Assembly: GCA_900766005.1 (NCBI GenBank)
Contig: CAAFTU010000081.1
Span: 1-27,842 of the forward strand
Reading direction: 5' to 3'
DNA: 27,842 nt
Source: an uncultured Bacteroides sp.
Lineage (GTDB): Bacteria > Bacteroidota > Bacteroidia > Bacteroidales > Bacteroidaceae
The notes beneath the pieces are model-generated. The model was not told the DNA's origin, did not search any database, and worked only from the letters and a program-made list of their open reading frames with translations. The position numbers and the translations under genes were made by a program. This document shows, in pieces, positions 8,202-17,329 of the stretch (its first letter is position 1; each line of letters begins with the position of its first letter).

Positions 8202-8894
8202 ATGCGATACGAAAGACAACGGATTCTTCCTGAAATAGGAGAAGACGGTCTGATGAAACTGCGCTCAGCCAAGGTGCTGATAGCAGGCGTGGGAGGGCTG
8301 GGCTCTCCCATCGCCCTCTATCTGGCAGGGGCTGGCGTGGGTTGCATCGGGCTGATAGATGATGATGTGGTGAGCCTCACGAATCTGCAGAGACAGGTGC
8401 TGTATACGGAGGACGACCTGGGTCAACCGAAGGCGGTGTGTGCGGCCCGGCGGCTGGCGGCGCTCAACAGCGATATCCGGCTGACGGCGTATCCCGAACG
8501 GCTGACGGCGGAGAATGCACGCAGGCTGGTGGCCGACTATGATCTGGTGGTGGACGGGTGTGATAATTTTGATACGCGCTATCTCATCAATGATGTGTGC
8601 ATCGAGCTGGGCAAGCCGTATGTGTATGGTGCCATCGGCGGGTTTGAGGGACAGGTGTCGGTGTTCAACTACGGCAAAGAGAAGAAGAGCTACCGCGATC
8701 TCTATCCCGATGAAGCGGGCATGAAACTGCTGCCTCCTGCCTCCAAAGGGGTAATGGGCATCACGCCGGCTGTGGTGGGAAGCATGGAAGCCACCGAAGT
8801 GCTGAAGGTCATCTGCGGCTTTGGTGACATTTTGTCGGGAAAGCTGTGGACAATTGACTTGAGGACGGCTCAATCTAACATATTTTCACTATAA
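8202..8894 (+). CDS. thiF: ThiF/MoeB/HesA-family adenylyltransferase
   Basis: E1-like enzyme expected to adenylate the C-terminal glycine of ThiS. It has 230 residues, with the nucleotide-binding loop GVGGLGSP at about residues 29-36, DDDVVSLTNLQRQ, GQPKA, and DGCDNFDTRYLIND, all typical of ThiF/MoeB. The region that usually carries the zinc site and catalytic cysteine is altered: the common CYRC is SYRD, and the second pair and active-site cysteine are replaced by a PPASKGVMG segment. Its place in the operon directly after thiH supports ThiF over MoeB. Confidence 0.9.
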   Translation: MRYERQRILPEIGEDGLMKLRSAKVLIAGVGGLGSPIALYLAGAGVGCIGLIDDDVVSLTNLQRQVLYTEDDLGQPKAVCAARRLAALNSDIRLTAYPERLTAENARRLVADYDLVVDGCDNFDTRYLINDVCIELGKPYVYGAIGGFEGQVSVFNYGKEKKSYRDLYPDEAGMKLLPPASKGVMGITPAVVGSMEATEVLKVICGFGDILSGKLWTIDLRTAQSNIFSL

Positions 8895-8916
8895 TAGTTC
8901 CCCTTAATAAGAGTTA

Positions 8917-8950
8917 ATTGCTAACTTTGCTAAACATAAATCTAAGTTTG
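8917..8950 (+). promoter_or_regulatory. Possible internal promoter for the ThiE/TenI-like gene
   Basis: Two TAnnTTTG matches lie in the 64-bp thiF-tenI spacer: TAACTTTG at 8922-8929 and TAAGTTTG at 8943-8950. For the second, ATTG at 8917-8920 is 22 bp upstream, slightly long. The last gene may therefore be expressed apart from the riboswitch-controlled operon. Confidence 0.35.
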
Positions 8951-8958
8951 CAAAGGAC

Positions 8959-9567
8959 ATGAAACTTATAGTAGTTACTACACCTACCTTCTTCGTGGAA
9001 GAAGATCAGATTATCACCGCTCTTTTTGAAGAGGGGTTGGATATCTTGCACCTCAGAAAACCGGAGACGTCGGCCATGTTCTCTGAACGGCTGCTGACGC
9101 TCATCCCGGAAAAGTACCACAAACGCATCGTAACCCATGAACATTTCTACCTGAAGGAAGAGTTTAAGCTGATGGGGATTCACTTGAATGCGCGCAATCC
9201 GAAAGAACCGGAAGACTATGACGGACACATCAGCTGTTCGTGCCACTCGGTAGATGAAGTGCAAAAGAAAAAACATTTCTATGATTATGTCTTTATGAGC
9301 CCCATCTACGATAGCATTTCCAAGGTGAACTACTACTCTACCTATACGCCGGAAGAGCTGCGGAAGGCTCAGAAAGACAAAATCATTGACTCCAACGTCA
9401 TGGCGCTGGGAGGCATCAACGAAGAGAATATATTGACCATAAAAGACCTGGGATTTGGTGGTGCGGTCATCTTGGGCGATCTATGGAATCGCTTCGATGT
9501 CAAGCTGGACCAGAACTGGCTGGCAGTGGTGGAACATTTCAAGAAATTAAAAAAGCTGGCTGATTGA
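8959..9567 (+). CDS. tenI: ThiE/TenI-like TIM-barrel protein
   Basis: A 202-residue relative of thiamine phosphate synthase and of the thiazole tautomerase TenI, at the end of the thiamine operon. Visible family segments are ILHLRKPE, GIHLNARN, CSCHSVDEV, YVFMSPIYDSISK and ALGGI. It lacks the ThiE aspartate pair and Thr-x-Thr-Lys loop, and the loop that holds the catalytic histidine in Bacillus TenI (GHVFET) reads SPIYDS. A thiazole-processing or regulatory role is likely from position, but catalysis of either known type is not supported by visible residues. A 64-bp spacer with promoter-like boxes separates it from thiF. The stop codon lies inside a 9-bp repeat. Confidence 0.75.
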   Translation: MKLIVVTTPTFFVEEDQIITALFEEGLDILHLRKPETSAMFSERLLTLIPEKYHKRIVTHEHFYLKEEFKLMGIHLNARNPKEPEDYDGHISCSCHSVDEVQKKKHFYDYVFMSPIYDSISKVNYYSTYTPEELRKAQKDKIIDSNVMALGGINEENILTIKDLGFGGAVILGDLWNRFDVKLDQNWLAVVEHFKKLKKLAD

Positions 9568-9612
9568 GCTGATTAGACTGATTAGGCTGATTAGGCTGAT
9601 TAGGCTGAATGA
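9559..9612 (+). repeat. 9-bp tandem array, six copies, overlapping the tenI stop
   Basis: The unit GCTGATTAG (first copy GCTGATTGA, third ACTGATTAG, last GCTGAATGA) repeats at 9559, 9568, 9577, 9586, 9595 and 9604. The first copy contains the last two sense codons and the stop of the upstream gene, so each copy carries an in-frame stop codon. Confidence 0.92.
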
Positions 9613-9613
9613 T

Positions 9614-9627
9614 GCAGATTAATCTGC
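9614..9627 (+). other. Perfect 14-bp palindrome upstream of addA
   Basis: GCAGATTAATCTGC is a perfect inverted repeat with no loop, followed by a T-containing but not T-rich stretch. It could be a weak end-of-operon hairpin or a protein-binding site in the 136-bp spacer before addA. No TAnnTTTG box was found in that spacer. Confidence 0.4.
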
Positions 9628-9703
9628 CTTGTTCTGATTTATCCTTAGTATCCAGGTTGGTCCGTCCTATCCTGATTAATTCCTTAACATCTACAAAGAA
9701 AGT

Positions 9704-12700
9704 ATGAGTGAACTTTTAGTGTATAAAGCTTCGGCCGGATCGGGCAAGACGTTTACGCTGGCTGTGGAGTATATCAAGCTGCTGATTCTGAATCCGTATG
9801 CCTACCGGCAGATTCTGGCTGTGACCTTTACCAACAAGGCTACGGCGGAGATGAAGGAGCGTATCTTGAGCCAGCTGTATGGCATTCATACCGGCGACAG
9901 GGATTCGGCTGCTTATCTGAACCGGATCAAAGAGGAAACCGGAAAAACAGCGGAGGAAGTGAGGGAGGCTGCCGGCACGGCGCTGAGCTATATGCTGCAC
10001 GACTACAGCCGCTTCCGGGTGGAAACCATCGACTCGTTTTTCCAGTCGGTGATGCGCAACCTGGCGCGGGAACTAGAGTTGAGCCCCAACCTGAACATCG
10101 AACTGGACAGCGGGGAGGTGCTGAGCAATGCGGTGGACAGCATGATTGAAAAGCTGGGGCCGACCTCGCCTGTGCTGGCCTGGCTGCTGGATTATATCAA
10201 CGAACGGATTGCGGACGACAAGCGGTGGAATGTGTCGGACGAAATCAAGTCGTTCGGTAAGAACATCTTTGATGAGGTGTATATCGAAAAGGGCGGACCA
10301 CTGCGGGAGAAGCTGCGCCAGCCGCAAACGGTGCAGCTGTATCGCCGGGAACTGCAGACTCTGGCTGCGGTGATCTTGGAGCAGATGCAGGGATTCCACG
10401 ACCAGTTTGTGGGGGTGCTCGAAGCCAACGGGCTCACGCCCGACGAACTGAAGGGGGGTGCCAAAGGCATCGGAAGCTATTTCCGCAAACTCTACCGGGG
10501 GGTACTGAGCGATGAGGTGCGCAACACGACGGTGGAGAATTGCCTGGAGAGTGAGGAAAACTGGGCTGCCAAGACTTCCCAAAAACGCACTACCATCGTA
10601 GACCTGGCGAAAGACAATCTGATGGATCTCTTGGAAACAGCTGAGGAGCACCGCACCAAGAACAACCGGCTGTATAATACCTGCCAGCTTTCGCTGCAGT
10701 ATCTCAATAATGTGCAGCTGCTGGCTCACATCGACGAGGAGGTGCGCCTGCTGAATCAGGAGAGCAACCGCTTCCTGCTGTCGGACACCAACGCGCTGCT
10801 TCATCAGCTGGTGAAGGACGGCGACTCATCGTTTGTGTTCGAAAAAATCGGCGCCAACATCCGCAATGTGATGATTGACGAGTTTCAGGACACCAGCCGC
10901 ATGCAGTGGGACAACTTCAAGCTGCTGTTGCTGGAGGGCCTTTCGCAGGGAGCCGACAGCTTGATTGTGGGCGATGTGAAGCAGTCGATCTATCGCTGGA
11001 GAAACGGCGACTGGGGGATTCTCAACGGACTGAACAAGTCGATCGGGCATTTCCCGGTAACGGTGAAGACGCTGACGACCAACCGCCGGAGTGAAGCCAA
11101 CATCATCCACTTCAACAACCTGTTTTTCACAGCTGCCACCAAGTATCTCAACGGCAAGCACAAGGACGAGATAGGTACCGACTGCGTGGCGCTGGAGAAG
11201 GCGTATGCAGACGTGGCTCAGGAGTCGCCCCGCGAGGAGGAAAGAGGCTATGTGAAGGTGGACTTCCTCGACAGCGACAAGGAGCAGGACTATGAGCAGG
11301 AGACGCTGGTGAGCATGGGACAGGAGGTGGAACGCTTGCTGGCCAGTGGTGTGCGCCTCAACGATATCGCTATCCTGGTGCGCAAGAACAAACGGATTCC
11401 GGCCATTGCCGATTATTTCGACAAGGTGCTTCACTATAAAATTGTGTCGGACGAGGCGTTCCAGCTGAGTGCTTCCAAAGCCATCTGCATGCTGATGGAT
11501 GCCCTGCGCTATCTCTCGGACGAAAACAACCTCATTGCCCGTGCACAGCTGGCCATTGCTTACCAGAACGATATCCTGCAGCAATCGGAGGACTGGAACA
11601 CGCTGATGCTCCGGCCGGCTGAAACGTATCTGCCTGCCGAGCTGCTGGAGCGAAAAGATGAACTGAAGCTGATGCCGCTCTACGAACTCCTGGAGGAGCT
11701 GTTCAGCATCTTCCAGCTGAAGCGCATCACCGATCAGGATGCCTATCTGTTTGCTTTCTTTGATGCTGTGACCGATTATCTGCAGAACAACTCTTCGGAG
11801 CTGGATGCCTTTATCCGCTATTGGGAGGAGAAGCTCAACAGCAAGACCATTCCGAGCGGTGAGGTGGAGGGAATCCGCATTTTCTCCATCCACAAATCGA
11901 AGGGGCTGGAATTCCACACGGTGCTCCTGCCCTTCTGCGACTGGAAGCTGGAGAGTGAACGCAACGACCACCGGGTGTGGTGTGAGCCCACGGAATCGCC
12001 TTTCAACACCCTCGATCTCTTGCCGATTTCCTACAACAAGCTGATGAAGGAGTCGCTCTACAAAAACGACTATCTGCAAGAACGCCTGCAGCTGTGGGTG
12101 GACAACCTGAATATTCTGTATGTGGCGCTGACCCGCGCCGGAAAGAATCTCCTGATCTGGAGCAAGAGGGAGCAGACGGGCACCATATCGGAGCTGCTGG
12201 CCAACGTGCTGCCGATTGTGGCCTTGAGGCAAAAGGTGGAGATGACGGAAAACACCTACGAGTATGGAGCGGTGTGTGCGTCGGTAGAAGAGCGCACGAA
12301 GCAGTCGACCAACAAGCTGGTGCAGAAGCCGCAAAAGCTGCCCGTGCAGATGGAATCCATGCGGCACGACATCGAATTCCGCCAGTCCAACCGCTCGGCC
12401 GACTTCATCCAGGGCATTGACGAGGAGGAATCGGACAGCCGCTTCATCAACCGCGGCCGCATGCTACACACGCTGTTCTCGGCCATCGAGACGCAGGACG
12501 ACATCGACTCGGCCATCGACCGGCTGGTGTTTGAGGGGGTCATCCGCGAAGAAGAAAAAGAAGAAATTATCCATGAGGTAGTGGAAAAGGCTTTCTCCAT
12601 GCCCGAAGTACAGACCTGGTATTCGGGAGATTGGACGCTGTTCAACGAATGTGCCATTATCTACAAGGAAAACGGGAAGTTGCAGACCCGCCGGCCAGAC

Positions 12701-12874
12701 CGCGTGATGATGAAGAACGGCGAGGTGGTGGTGGTCGACTTTAAGTTTGGTAAAGAAAACCGCAAGTACAACAAGCAGGTGAAGGAATACATGAAGCTGC
12801 TTTCGGACATGGGATATACCTCCATCACCGGCTATCTGTGGTATGTAGATGAAGAAAGAATAGAGAAAGTATAA
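9704..12874 (+). CDS. addA: AddA/RexA-like helicase-nuclease subunit
   Basis: UvrD-family helicase with a C-terminal RecB-type nuclease, expected to act with the next gene product in processing double-strand DNA ends for RecA loading. The 1056 residues are shorter than the roughly 1200 of Firmicutes AddA. Motifs in order: Walker A SAGSGKT (residues 10-16), TFTNKATAEMKER, HDYSRFRVETIDSFF, Walker B DEFQDTS (from residue 392), GDVKQSIYRWR, TNRRSE, IHKSKGLEFH (from 729), YVALTRAG (from 806), and nuclease motif DFKFG (Asp1012, Lys1014) followed by QVKEY. addB begins 25 bp downstream. In Bacillus the gene order is reversed. Confidence 0.93.
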   Translation: MSELLVYKASAGSGKTFTLAVEYIKLLILNPYAYRQILAVTFTNKATAEMKERILSQLYGIHTGDRDSAAYLNRIKEETGKTAEEVREAAGTALSYMLHDYSRFRVETIDSFFQSVMRNLARELELSPNLNIELDSGEVLSNAVDSMIEKLGPTSPVLAWLLDYINERIADDKRWNVSDEIKSFGKNIFDEVYIEKGGPLREKLRQPQTVQLYRRELQTLAAVILEQMQGFHDQFVGVLEANGLTPDELKGGAKGIGSYFRKLYRGVLSDEVRNTTVENCLESEENWAAKTSQKRTTIVDLAKDNLMDLLETAEEHRTKNNRLYNTCQLSLQYLNNVQLLAHIDEEVRLLNQESNRFLLSDTNALLHQLVKDGDSSFVFEKIGANIRNVMIDEFQDTSRMQWDNFKLLLLEGLSQGADSLIVGDVKQSIYRWRNGDWGILNGLNKSIGHFPVTVKTLTTNRRSEANIIHFNNLFFTAATKYLNGKHKDEIGTDCVALEKAYADVAQESPREEERGYVKVDFLDSDKEQDYEQETLVSMGQEVERLLASGVRLNDIAILVRKNKRIPAIADYFDKVLHYKIVSDEAFQLSASKAICMLMDALRYLSDENNLIARAQLAIAYQNDILQQSEDWNTLMLRPAETYLPAELLERKDELKLMPLYELLEELFSIFQLKRITDQDAYLFAFFDAVTDYLQNNSSELDAFIRYWEEKLNSKTIPSGEVEGIRIFSIHKSKGLEFHTVLLPFCDWKLESERNDHRVWCEPTESPFNTLDLLPISYNKLMKESLYKNDYLQERLQLWVDNLNILYVALTRAGKNLLIWSKREQTGTISELLANVLPIVALRQKVEMTENTYEYGAVCASVEERTKQSTNKLVQKPQKLPVQMESMRHDIEFRQSNRSADFIQGIDEEESDSRFINRGRMLHTLFSAIETQDDIDSAIDRLVFEGVIREEEKEEIIHEVVEKAFSMPEVQTWYSGDWTLFNECAIIYKENGKLQTRRPDRVMMKNGEVVVVDFKFGKENRKYNKQVKEYMKLLSDMGYTSITGYLWYVDEERIEKV

Positions 12875-12899
12875 TCCACCTAAATAAACAGAATCAGAC

Positions 12900-15764
12900 A
12901 TGCAGACGTTTCTACAATTAGTAGCTCACGATTTATATACCAAGTTAGGAAACGACCTTTCACGCACCGTGCTGGTCTTCCCCAACAAACGGGCACACTT
13001 GTTCTTCAATGAATACCTGGCAGGTGAATCCGACCGCCCCATCTGGGCGCCGGCTGCCATGAGCATCAGCGACCTGTTTCAGAAACTGTCGGATTTGAAA
13101 ACGGGTGACCCGATTCGGCTGGTGTGCGAACTCTACAAGGTGTTCAGAGAAGCCACCCAGAGTGAAGAGTCGCTGGACGATTTCTACTTCTGGGGCGAAC
13201 TGCTGATCAGCGATTTCGATGATGTAGACAAGAACATGGTCGATGCCGACAAGCTGTTCAGCAACTTGCAGGACCTCAAGGACCTGGCAGATGAATATGA
13301 CTTCTTAGACGAGGAGCAGGAACAGGCCATCCAGCTGTTTTTCCAGAATTTCTCTATCGAAAAGCGCACCGTGCTGAAGGAGAAGTTCATCTCGCTGTGG
13401 GATGAGCTGGGCACTATCTACCACCGCTTCCGCGACAACCTGACGGAGCTGGGCATTACCTATGAAGGGATGCTCTACCGCAGTGTCATCGAACAGCTCG
13501 ATGCCGAGCAGCTGACCTACGACAAGTATGTGTTTGTGGGCTTCAACGTGCTCAACAAGGTGGAATTCCAGTTTTTCAAGAAGCTGCAGGAGGCTAGCAA
13601 GGCGCTGTTCTACTGGGATTATGACGTGTTCTATACCCAGCGCATCAGCAAGCATGAGGCGGGCGAGTTTCTGAAACGGAATCTGGTGGACTTCCCCAAC
13701 GAACTGCCCGAAAGCTGTTTCGACTCATTGAGACGACCCAAAAAGATACGTTATATTTCGGCTTCCACCGAGAATGCGCAGGCGCGCTTCCTGCCCGAGT
13801 GGGTGCGCTCCACTTTTTCTGCCGGCGGCGAGGAAAAGGAGAATGCGGTGGTGCTGTGCAACGAAGCCTTGCTGCTGCCGGTGCTCCACTCCATCCCGCA
13901 GGAGGTGAAGAATGTGAATATCACCATGGGATTCCCACTGGCGCAAACACCGGTGTACAGCTTCATCAAGGCGGCTATCGACGTGCAGACGCAGGGCTAC
14001 CGCTCCGACAACGGCCGGTTTATCTATGAGCCGGTGGTCACCCTGCTGAAGCATCCCTACACCCGCCAGCTTTCACCGGACCATGCCGAGAAGCTGGAAA
14101 AGGAGCTGACACGGACCAACCGGTTCTATCCGCTGCCTTCGGAGCTGAAACGGGATGATTTCTTAGCGTATCTGTTTACGCCCTGCAGCGGCATCCAGGC
14201 GCTTTGCGACTATCTGCTGCAGCTCATCAAGCGGCTGTCTGTCCTCTACCGGCAGGAGACCGACCACGATGATATCTTTAATCAGCTCTACCGGGAGTCG
14301 CTCTTCCAATGCCATCTGAAGATCAACCGCATCTATGGACTGATTGAGAGCGGGGAACTGGCGGTGCGCATCGACACGCTGAGAAGGCTGATTGATAAGG
14401 TGCTGCTTTCGGCGAATATTCCTTTCCACGGCGAACCGGCTATCGGCATGCAGGTGATGGGGGTATTGGAAACGCGTAATCTGGATTTCCGCAACCTGGT
14501 GATGCTCTCGCTCAACGAGGGACAGCTGCCCAAAGCCAGCGGTGAGTCGTCGTTCATCCCCTACAACTTGCGGAAGGCTTTCGGCATGACGACCATCGAG
14601 CACAAGAATGCGGTGTATGCGTACTATTTTTACCGCCTCATCCAACGGGCGGAAAACATCACGCTGCTCTACAACACGTCGTCCGACGGACTGAACCGAG
14701 GTGAGGAATCGCGCTTCATGCTGCAGCTGCTGATTGAGGGGCCGCATGAGATTACCCGCGAATACATCGAAGCCGGACAGTCGCCTCAGCACAGCCAGGA
14801 GATAGAGATTGCCAAGACGCAGGAGGTGATAGACAGGCTTCACCGCCGCTATAATACCAGCTATCCGAATGCGTCTGTACTCTCCCCTTCGGCGCTCAAC
14901 ACCTATCTCGACTGCCGCCTGAGGTTCTACTTCCGCTATGTGGCCGGACTGAAGGTGCCCGATGAGGTGAGCGCGGAGATCGACTCTGCCTTATTCGGTA
15001 CCATGTTCCACCTTTCGGCTGAGCTGGTGTACAGGGATCTGACTGCCCACGGAAAGATGATACAGAAATCGGACTTGGAACGTCTGCTGAAGGATGAGGT
15101 GCTGCTGGAGCGCTATGTTGACCGCGCCTTCAAGGAGAAGCTGTTTAAGATTGCCCCTGAGGAGCGCGCCGAATACAACGGCACTCAGCTTATCAACTCC
15201 AAAGTCATCCTCTCCTATCTGAAGCAACTGCTGCGCAATGACCTGCAGTATGCTCCGTTTGAGATGATCGACATGGAAAAGAAGGTGTGGGAAGAAGTGA
15301 CCGTGGACAACGCAGAGCAGCCGTTTACGCTCCGGCTGGGCGGCACCATCGACCGCCTGGATGCAAAGGAAGGCACCCTACGGGTGGTGGACTACAAGAC
15401 GGGTGGAGCTCCGATGAAGCCTACAAACATTGAGCAGCTGTTTACCCCTGCCGAAAAACGGCCGAACTACATTTTCCAGACATTCCTCTATGCAGCCATC
15501 ATGTGCCGGAAAACGGCGTACAAGGTAGCTCCTTCGCTGCTCTACATTCACAAAGCAGCCACCGACAGCTACTCGCCCGTCATCGAAATGGGCGAACCCC
15601 GCAAAAAAGCACCGGTGGACAACTTTGCCGTTTGGGATGCTGAGTTTCGCGAAAAGCTGCAGCAGCTGCTTGCAGAGATCTTCGATAAGGAGCAAACCTT
15701 CACGCAAACGGAAGATACCAATAAATGTGCTTACTGCGATTTCAAATCCATCTGCAAACGATAA
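12900..15764 (+). CDS. addB: AddB/RexB-like nuclease with iron-sulfur cysteines
   Basis: Second subunit of the AddAB double-strand-break processing complex. The 954-residue protein starts with a helicase-like region without a true Walker A (VLVFPNKRA). The C-terminus is a PD-(D/E)XK nuclease (DYKTGG, Asp831 and Lys833) framed by four cysteines: Cys672 in YLDCRLRFYFRYV, and Cys943, Cys946 and Cys952 in CAYCDFKSIC. That 1+3 arrangement is the 4Fe-4S clasp known in AddB. It follows addA closely and is followed after three bases by the amidotransferase gene, so the three are co-transcribed. Confidence 0.92.
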   Translation: MQTFLQLVAHDLYTKLGNDLSRTVLVFPNKRAHLFFNEYLAGESDRPIWAPAAMSISDLFQKLSDLKTGDPIRLVCELYKVFREATQSEESLDDFYFWGELLISDFDDVDKNMVDADKLFSNLQDLKDLADEYDFLDEEQEQAIQLFFQNFSIEKRTVLKEKFISLWDELGTIYHRFRDNLTELGITYEGMLYRSVIEQLDAEQLTYDKYVFVGFNVLNKVEFQFFKKLQEASKALFYWDYDVFYTQRISKHEAGEFLKRNLVDFPNELPESCFDSLRRPKKIRYISASTENAQARFLPEWVRSTFSAGGEEKENAVVLCNEALLLPVLHSIPQEVKNVNITMGFPLAQTPVYSFIKAAIDVQTQGYRSDNGRFIYEPVVTLLKHPYTRQLSPDHAEKLEKELTRTNRFYPLPSELKRDDFLAYLFTPCSGIQALCDYLLQLIKRLSVLYRQETDHDDIFNQLYRESLFQCHLKINRIYGLIESGELAVRIDTLRRLIDKVLLSANIPFHGEPAIGMQVMGVLETRNLDFRNLVMLSLNEGQLPKASGESSFIPYNLRKAFGMTTIEHKNAVYAYYFYRLIQRAENITLLYNTSSDGLNRGEESRFMLQLLIEGPHEITREYIEAGQSPQHSQEIEIAKTQEVIDRLHRRYNTSYPNASVLSPSALNTYLDCRLRFYFRYVAGLKVPDEVSAEIDSALFGTMFHLSAELVYRDLTAHGKMIQKSDLERLLKDEVLLERYVDRAFKEKLFKIAPEERAEYNGTQLINSKVILSYLKQLLRNDLQYAPFEMIDMEKKVWEEVTVDNAEQPFTLRLGGTIDRLDAKEGTLRVVDYKTGGAPMKPTNIEQLFTPAEKRPNYIFQTFLYAAIMCRKTAYKVAPSLLYIHKAATDSYSPVIEMGEPRKKAPVDNFAVWDAEFREKLQQLLAEIFDKEQTFTQTEDTNKCAYCDFKSICKR

Positions 15765-15767
15765 GAT

Positions 15768-16340
15768 ATGAAGATTATACTGATAGATAATTACGACTCC
15801 TTCACTTATAATCTAGTCCACCTGGTGAAGGAACTCGGAGCAACGGATGTAACCGTTGTCCGCAACGACGAACTGACGCTGGAGGATTTGGCCCCTTATG
15901 ATGCCATCCTCCTCTCGCCCGGACCCGGCGTGCCGGAAGAAGCCGGACTGCTACTCCCCATCATCGAAAGATACGCCCCTACGAAAAGCATCTTAGGGGT
16001 GTGCCTGGGGCATCAGGCCATCGGCCAGGTATTTGGCGCAAAGCTGGAAAATCTGGACCGGGTGTATCACGGCATCCAGTCGCCTGTCCGCCTCTCGGAG
16101 CACGACCGTGTCTTCGAAGGATTGGGAAAAGAAGTGGCGGTGGGCCGCTACCATTCTTGGGTGGTGAGCAAGGACGGCTTTCCGGATTGTCTGGAAATAA
16201 CAGCGGAAAGTCCGGAGGGCTATATCATGGCTTTGCAACATAAAACCTATGATGTGCATGGCATCCAGTTTCACCCTGAATCCATCCTCACCCCACAAGG
16301 GAAAGAGATGGTCGGCAATTTTCTGAGAATAAAGGCCTGA
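15768..16340 (+). CDS. pabA: Glutamine amidotransferase, PabA/TrpG family
   Basis: Class I glutaminase subunit that supplies ammonia to a chorismate-using partner (PabB for folate, TrpE for tryptophan). The 190 residues are typical. The catalytic triad is Cys79 in GVCLGHQ, His169 and Glu171 in QFHPES. The N-terminal LIDNYDSFTYNLV and SPGPGVPEEAG are family hallmarks. No synthase component lies nearby, and the gene follows addB by three bases. Since tryptophan genes usually cluster, an isolated copy is more likely PabA, possibly shared by both pathways, but sequence alone does not decide this. Confidence 0.88.
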   Translation: MKIILIDNYDSFTYNLVHLVKELGATDVTVVRNDELTLEDLAPYDAILLSPGPGVPEEAGLLLPIIERYAPTKSILGVCLGHQAIGQVFGAKLENLDRVYHGIQSPVRLSEHDRVFEGLGKEVAVGRYHSWVVSKDGFPDCLEITAESPEGYIMALQHKTYDVHGIQFHPESILTPQGKEMVGNFLRIKA

Positions 16341-16375
16341 CAGAGAAACCTTCATTTTGAGTACAGCACAGCAGA

Positions 16376-16450
16376 AAGTTCAACAGGCTTTAAAAAGGAA
16401 GAATAAAAAAGAGAAACGAAAAAGAAGAATAAATAGAAGGATAAAAAAGA
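16376..16450 (+). repeat. Purine-rich low-complexity stretch after pabA
   Basis: Imperfect repeats of GAAGAATAAA and AAAAAGA fill the space between the pabA stop region and the terminator. No open frame or hairpin is supported here. Confidence 0.6.
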
Positions 16451-16491
16451 ACCACCCCTGCTCCAGCGAATGGCAGCAAAGGTGGTTTTTC
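16451..16491 (+). terminator. Bidirectional terminator between pabA and the HdeD-like gene
   Basis: ACCACC (16451-16456) pairs with GGTGGT (16481-16486), with an inner TGCT/AGCA helix after a two-base internal loop. A T run follows on the plus strand, and the flanking A run gives T on the minus strand. It can serve the convergent units addA-addB-pabA and the HdeD-like gene. Confidence 0.85.
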
Positions 16492-16550
16492 GTATTAATT
16501 ATCGTATGTATGTACGTTTGATGAACAAATCGAAAGGGCAATAAAACGAA

Positions 16551-17165
16551 CTACTTGAGGGCTTTCGTTTCATCATCTTTTTCCTTTACTTCTTCAATAA
16601 TCTGAGCCTCTTCAATCTGTTCCTTATCACGTGGCACGTTCGTCTTCGGCTGGCGGCGCATAAACTTAAACCAGTTGAGCAACTCCGACAGTGCATACAC
16701 CAAGCTGCTGACGCCAATGATGATAAATGCCGTGTTACGTGTGCCTGTCGGGTTAAAGAGAACCACAATTCCGGCAATCAGAATCAAGGAAGGAATGACA
16801 TAAAACGCAGCCGGAACAGGCATCCAGCGACGGGCTGCAAAGAGAGAGCCCAGCTGCTGCACTCCTCCCATCATCAGTATGAATCCAAGAAGAAACATGA
16901 GTATATCTGCAAAGAACTCGGGCATTATAATGAGCCAGAAACCGAACAGCAGACTTCCGATGCCCTCCACCGGGAAGCGTGTCACAAGTTCTTTGGTTTT
17001 CTTGGGAACAAAATAGCCAAACAAACTGATGACTCCGGGAATTAAGAATGCCACTCCCACCGTCATGACAATGTAACTGGCGGCTGCGTCTGGCCAGATG
17101 ACCAGAACCAGTCCGATTACCAACGCAAACAATATGCGAATCAAGGAAAAATTCAATGTTTTCAT
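16551..17165 (-). CDS. HdeD-family (DUF308) membrane protein
   Basis: Inner-membrane protein with about six hydrophobic segments arranged in pairs, as in the HdeD/DUF308 family whose E. coli member is linked to acid resistance. From the ATG at 17165 (MKTLNFSLIRI) it has 204 residues. An in-frame ATG at 17177 adds four. The segments include LFALVIGLVLVIWP, GVAFLIPGVISLFGY, LLFGFWLIIMP, MFLLGFILMMGGVQQL, and further stretches to about residue 165. The tail is charged and rich in Glu and Lys. It has its own promoter at 17330-17361. The specific function is unknown. Confidence 0.85.
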   Translation of the reverse strand: MKTLNFSLIRILFALVIGLVLVIWPDAAASYIVMTVGVAFLIPGVISLFGYFVPKKTKELVTRFPVEGIGSLLFGFWLIIMPEFFADILMFLLGFILMMGGVQQLGSLFAARRWMPVPAAFYVIPSLILIAGIVVLFNPTGTRNTAFIIIGVSSLVYALSELLNWFKFMRRQPKTNVPRDKEQIEEAQIIEEVKEKDDETKALK

Positions 17166-17329
17166 ATTTCTATTCATTTGTTAGTATTCTGCTTCAAGCC
17201 TGCATTTCCAACCACAGCATTATCACACCTACAAACTGGGCAGACTGCACTTTTGTTTTTCACTCCAAGCGATTATATGATGTCCATATCCGAAAGTCAA
17301 AAACACACGCTCAGCTCAATTTTCAGAAT

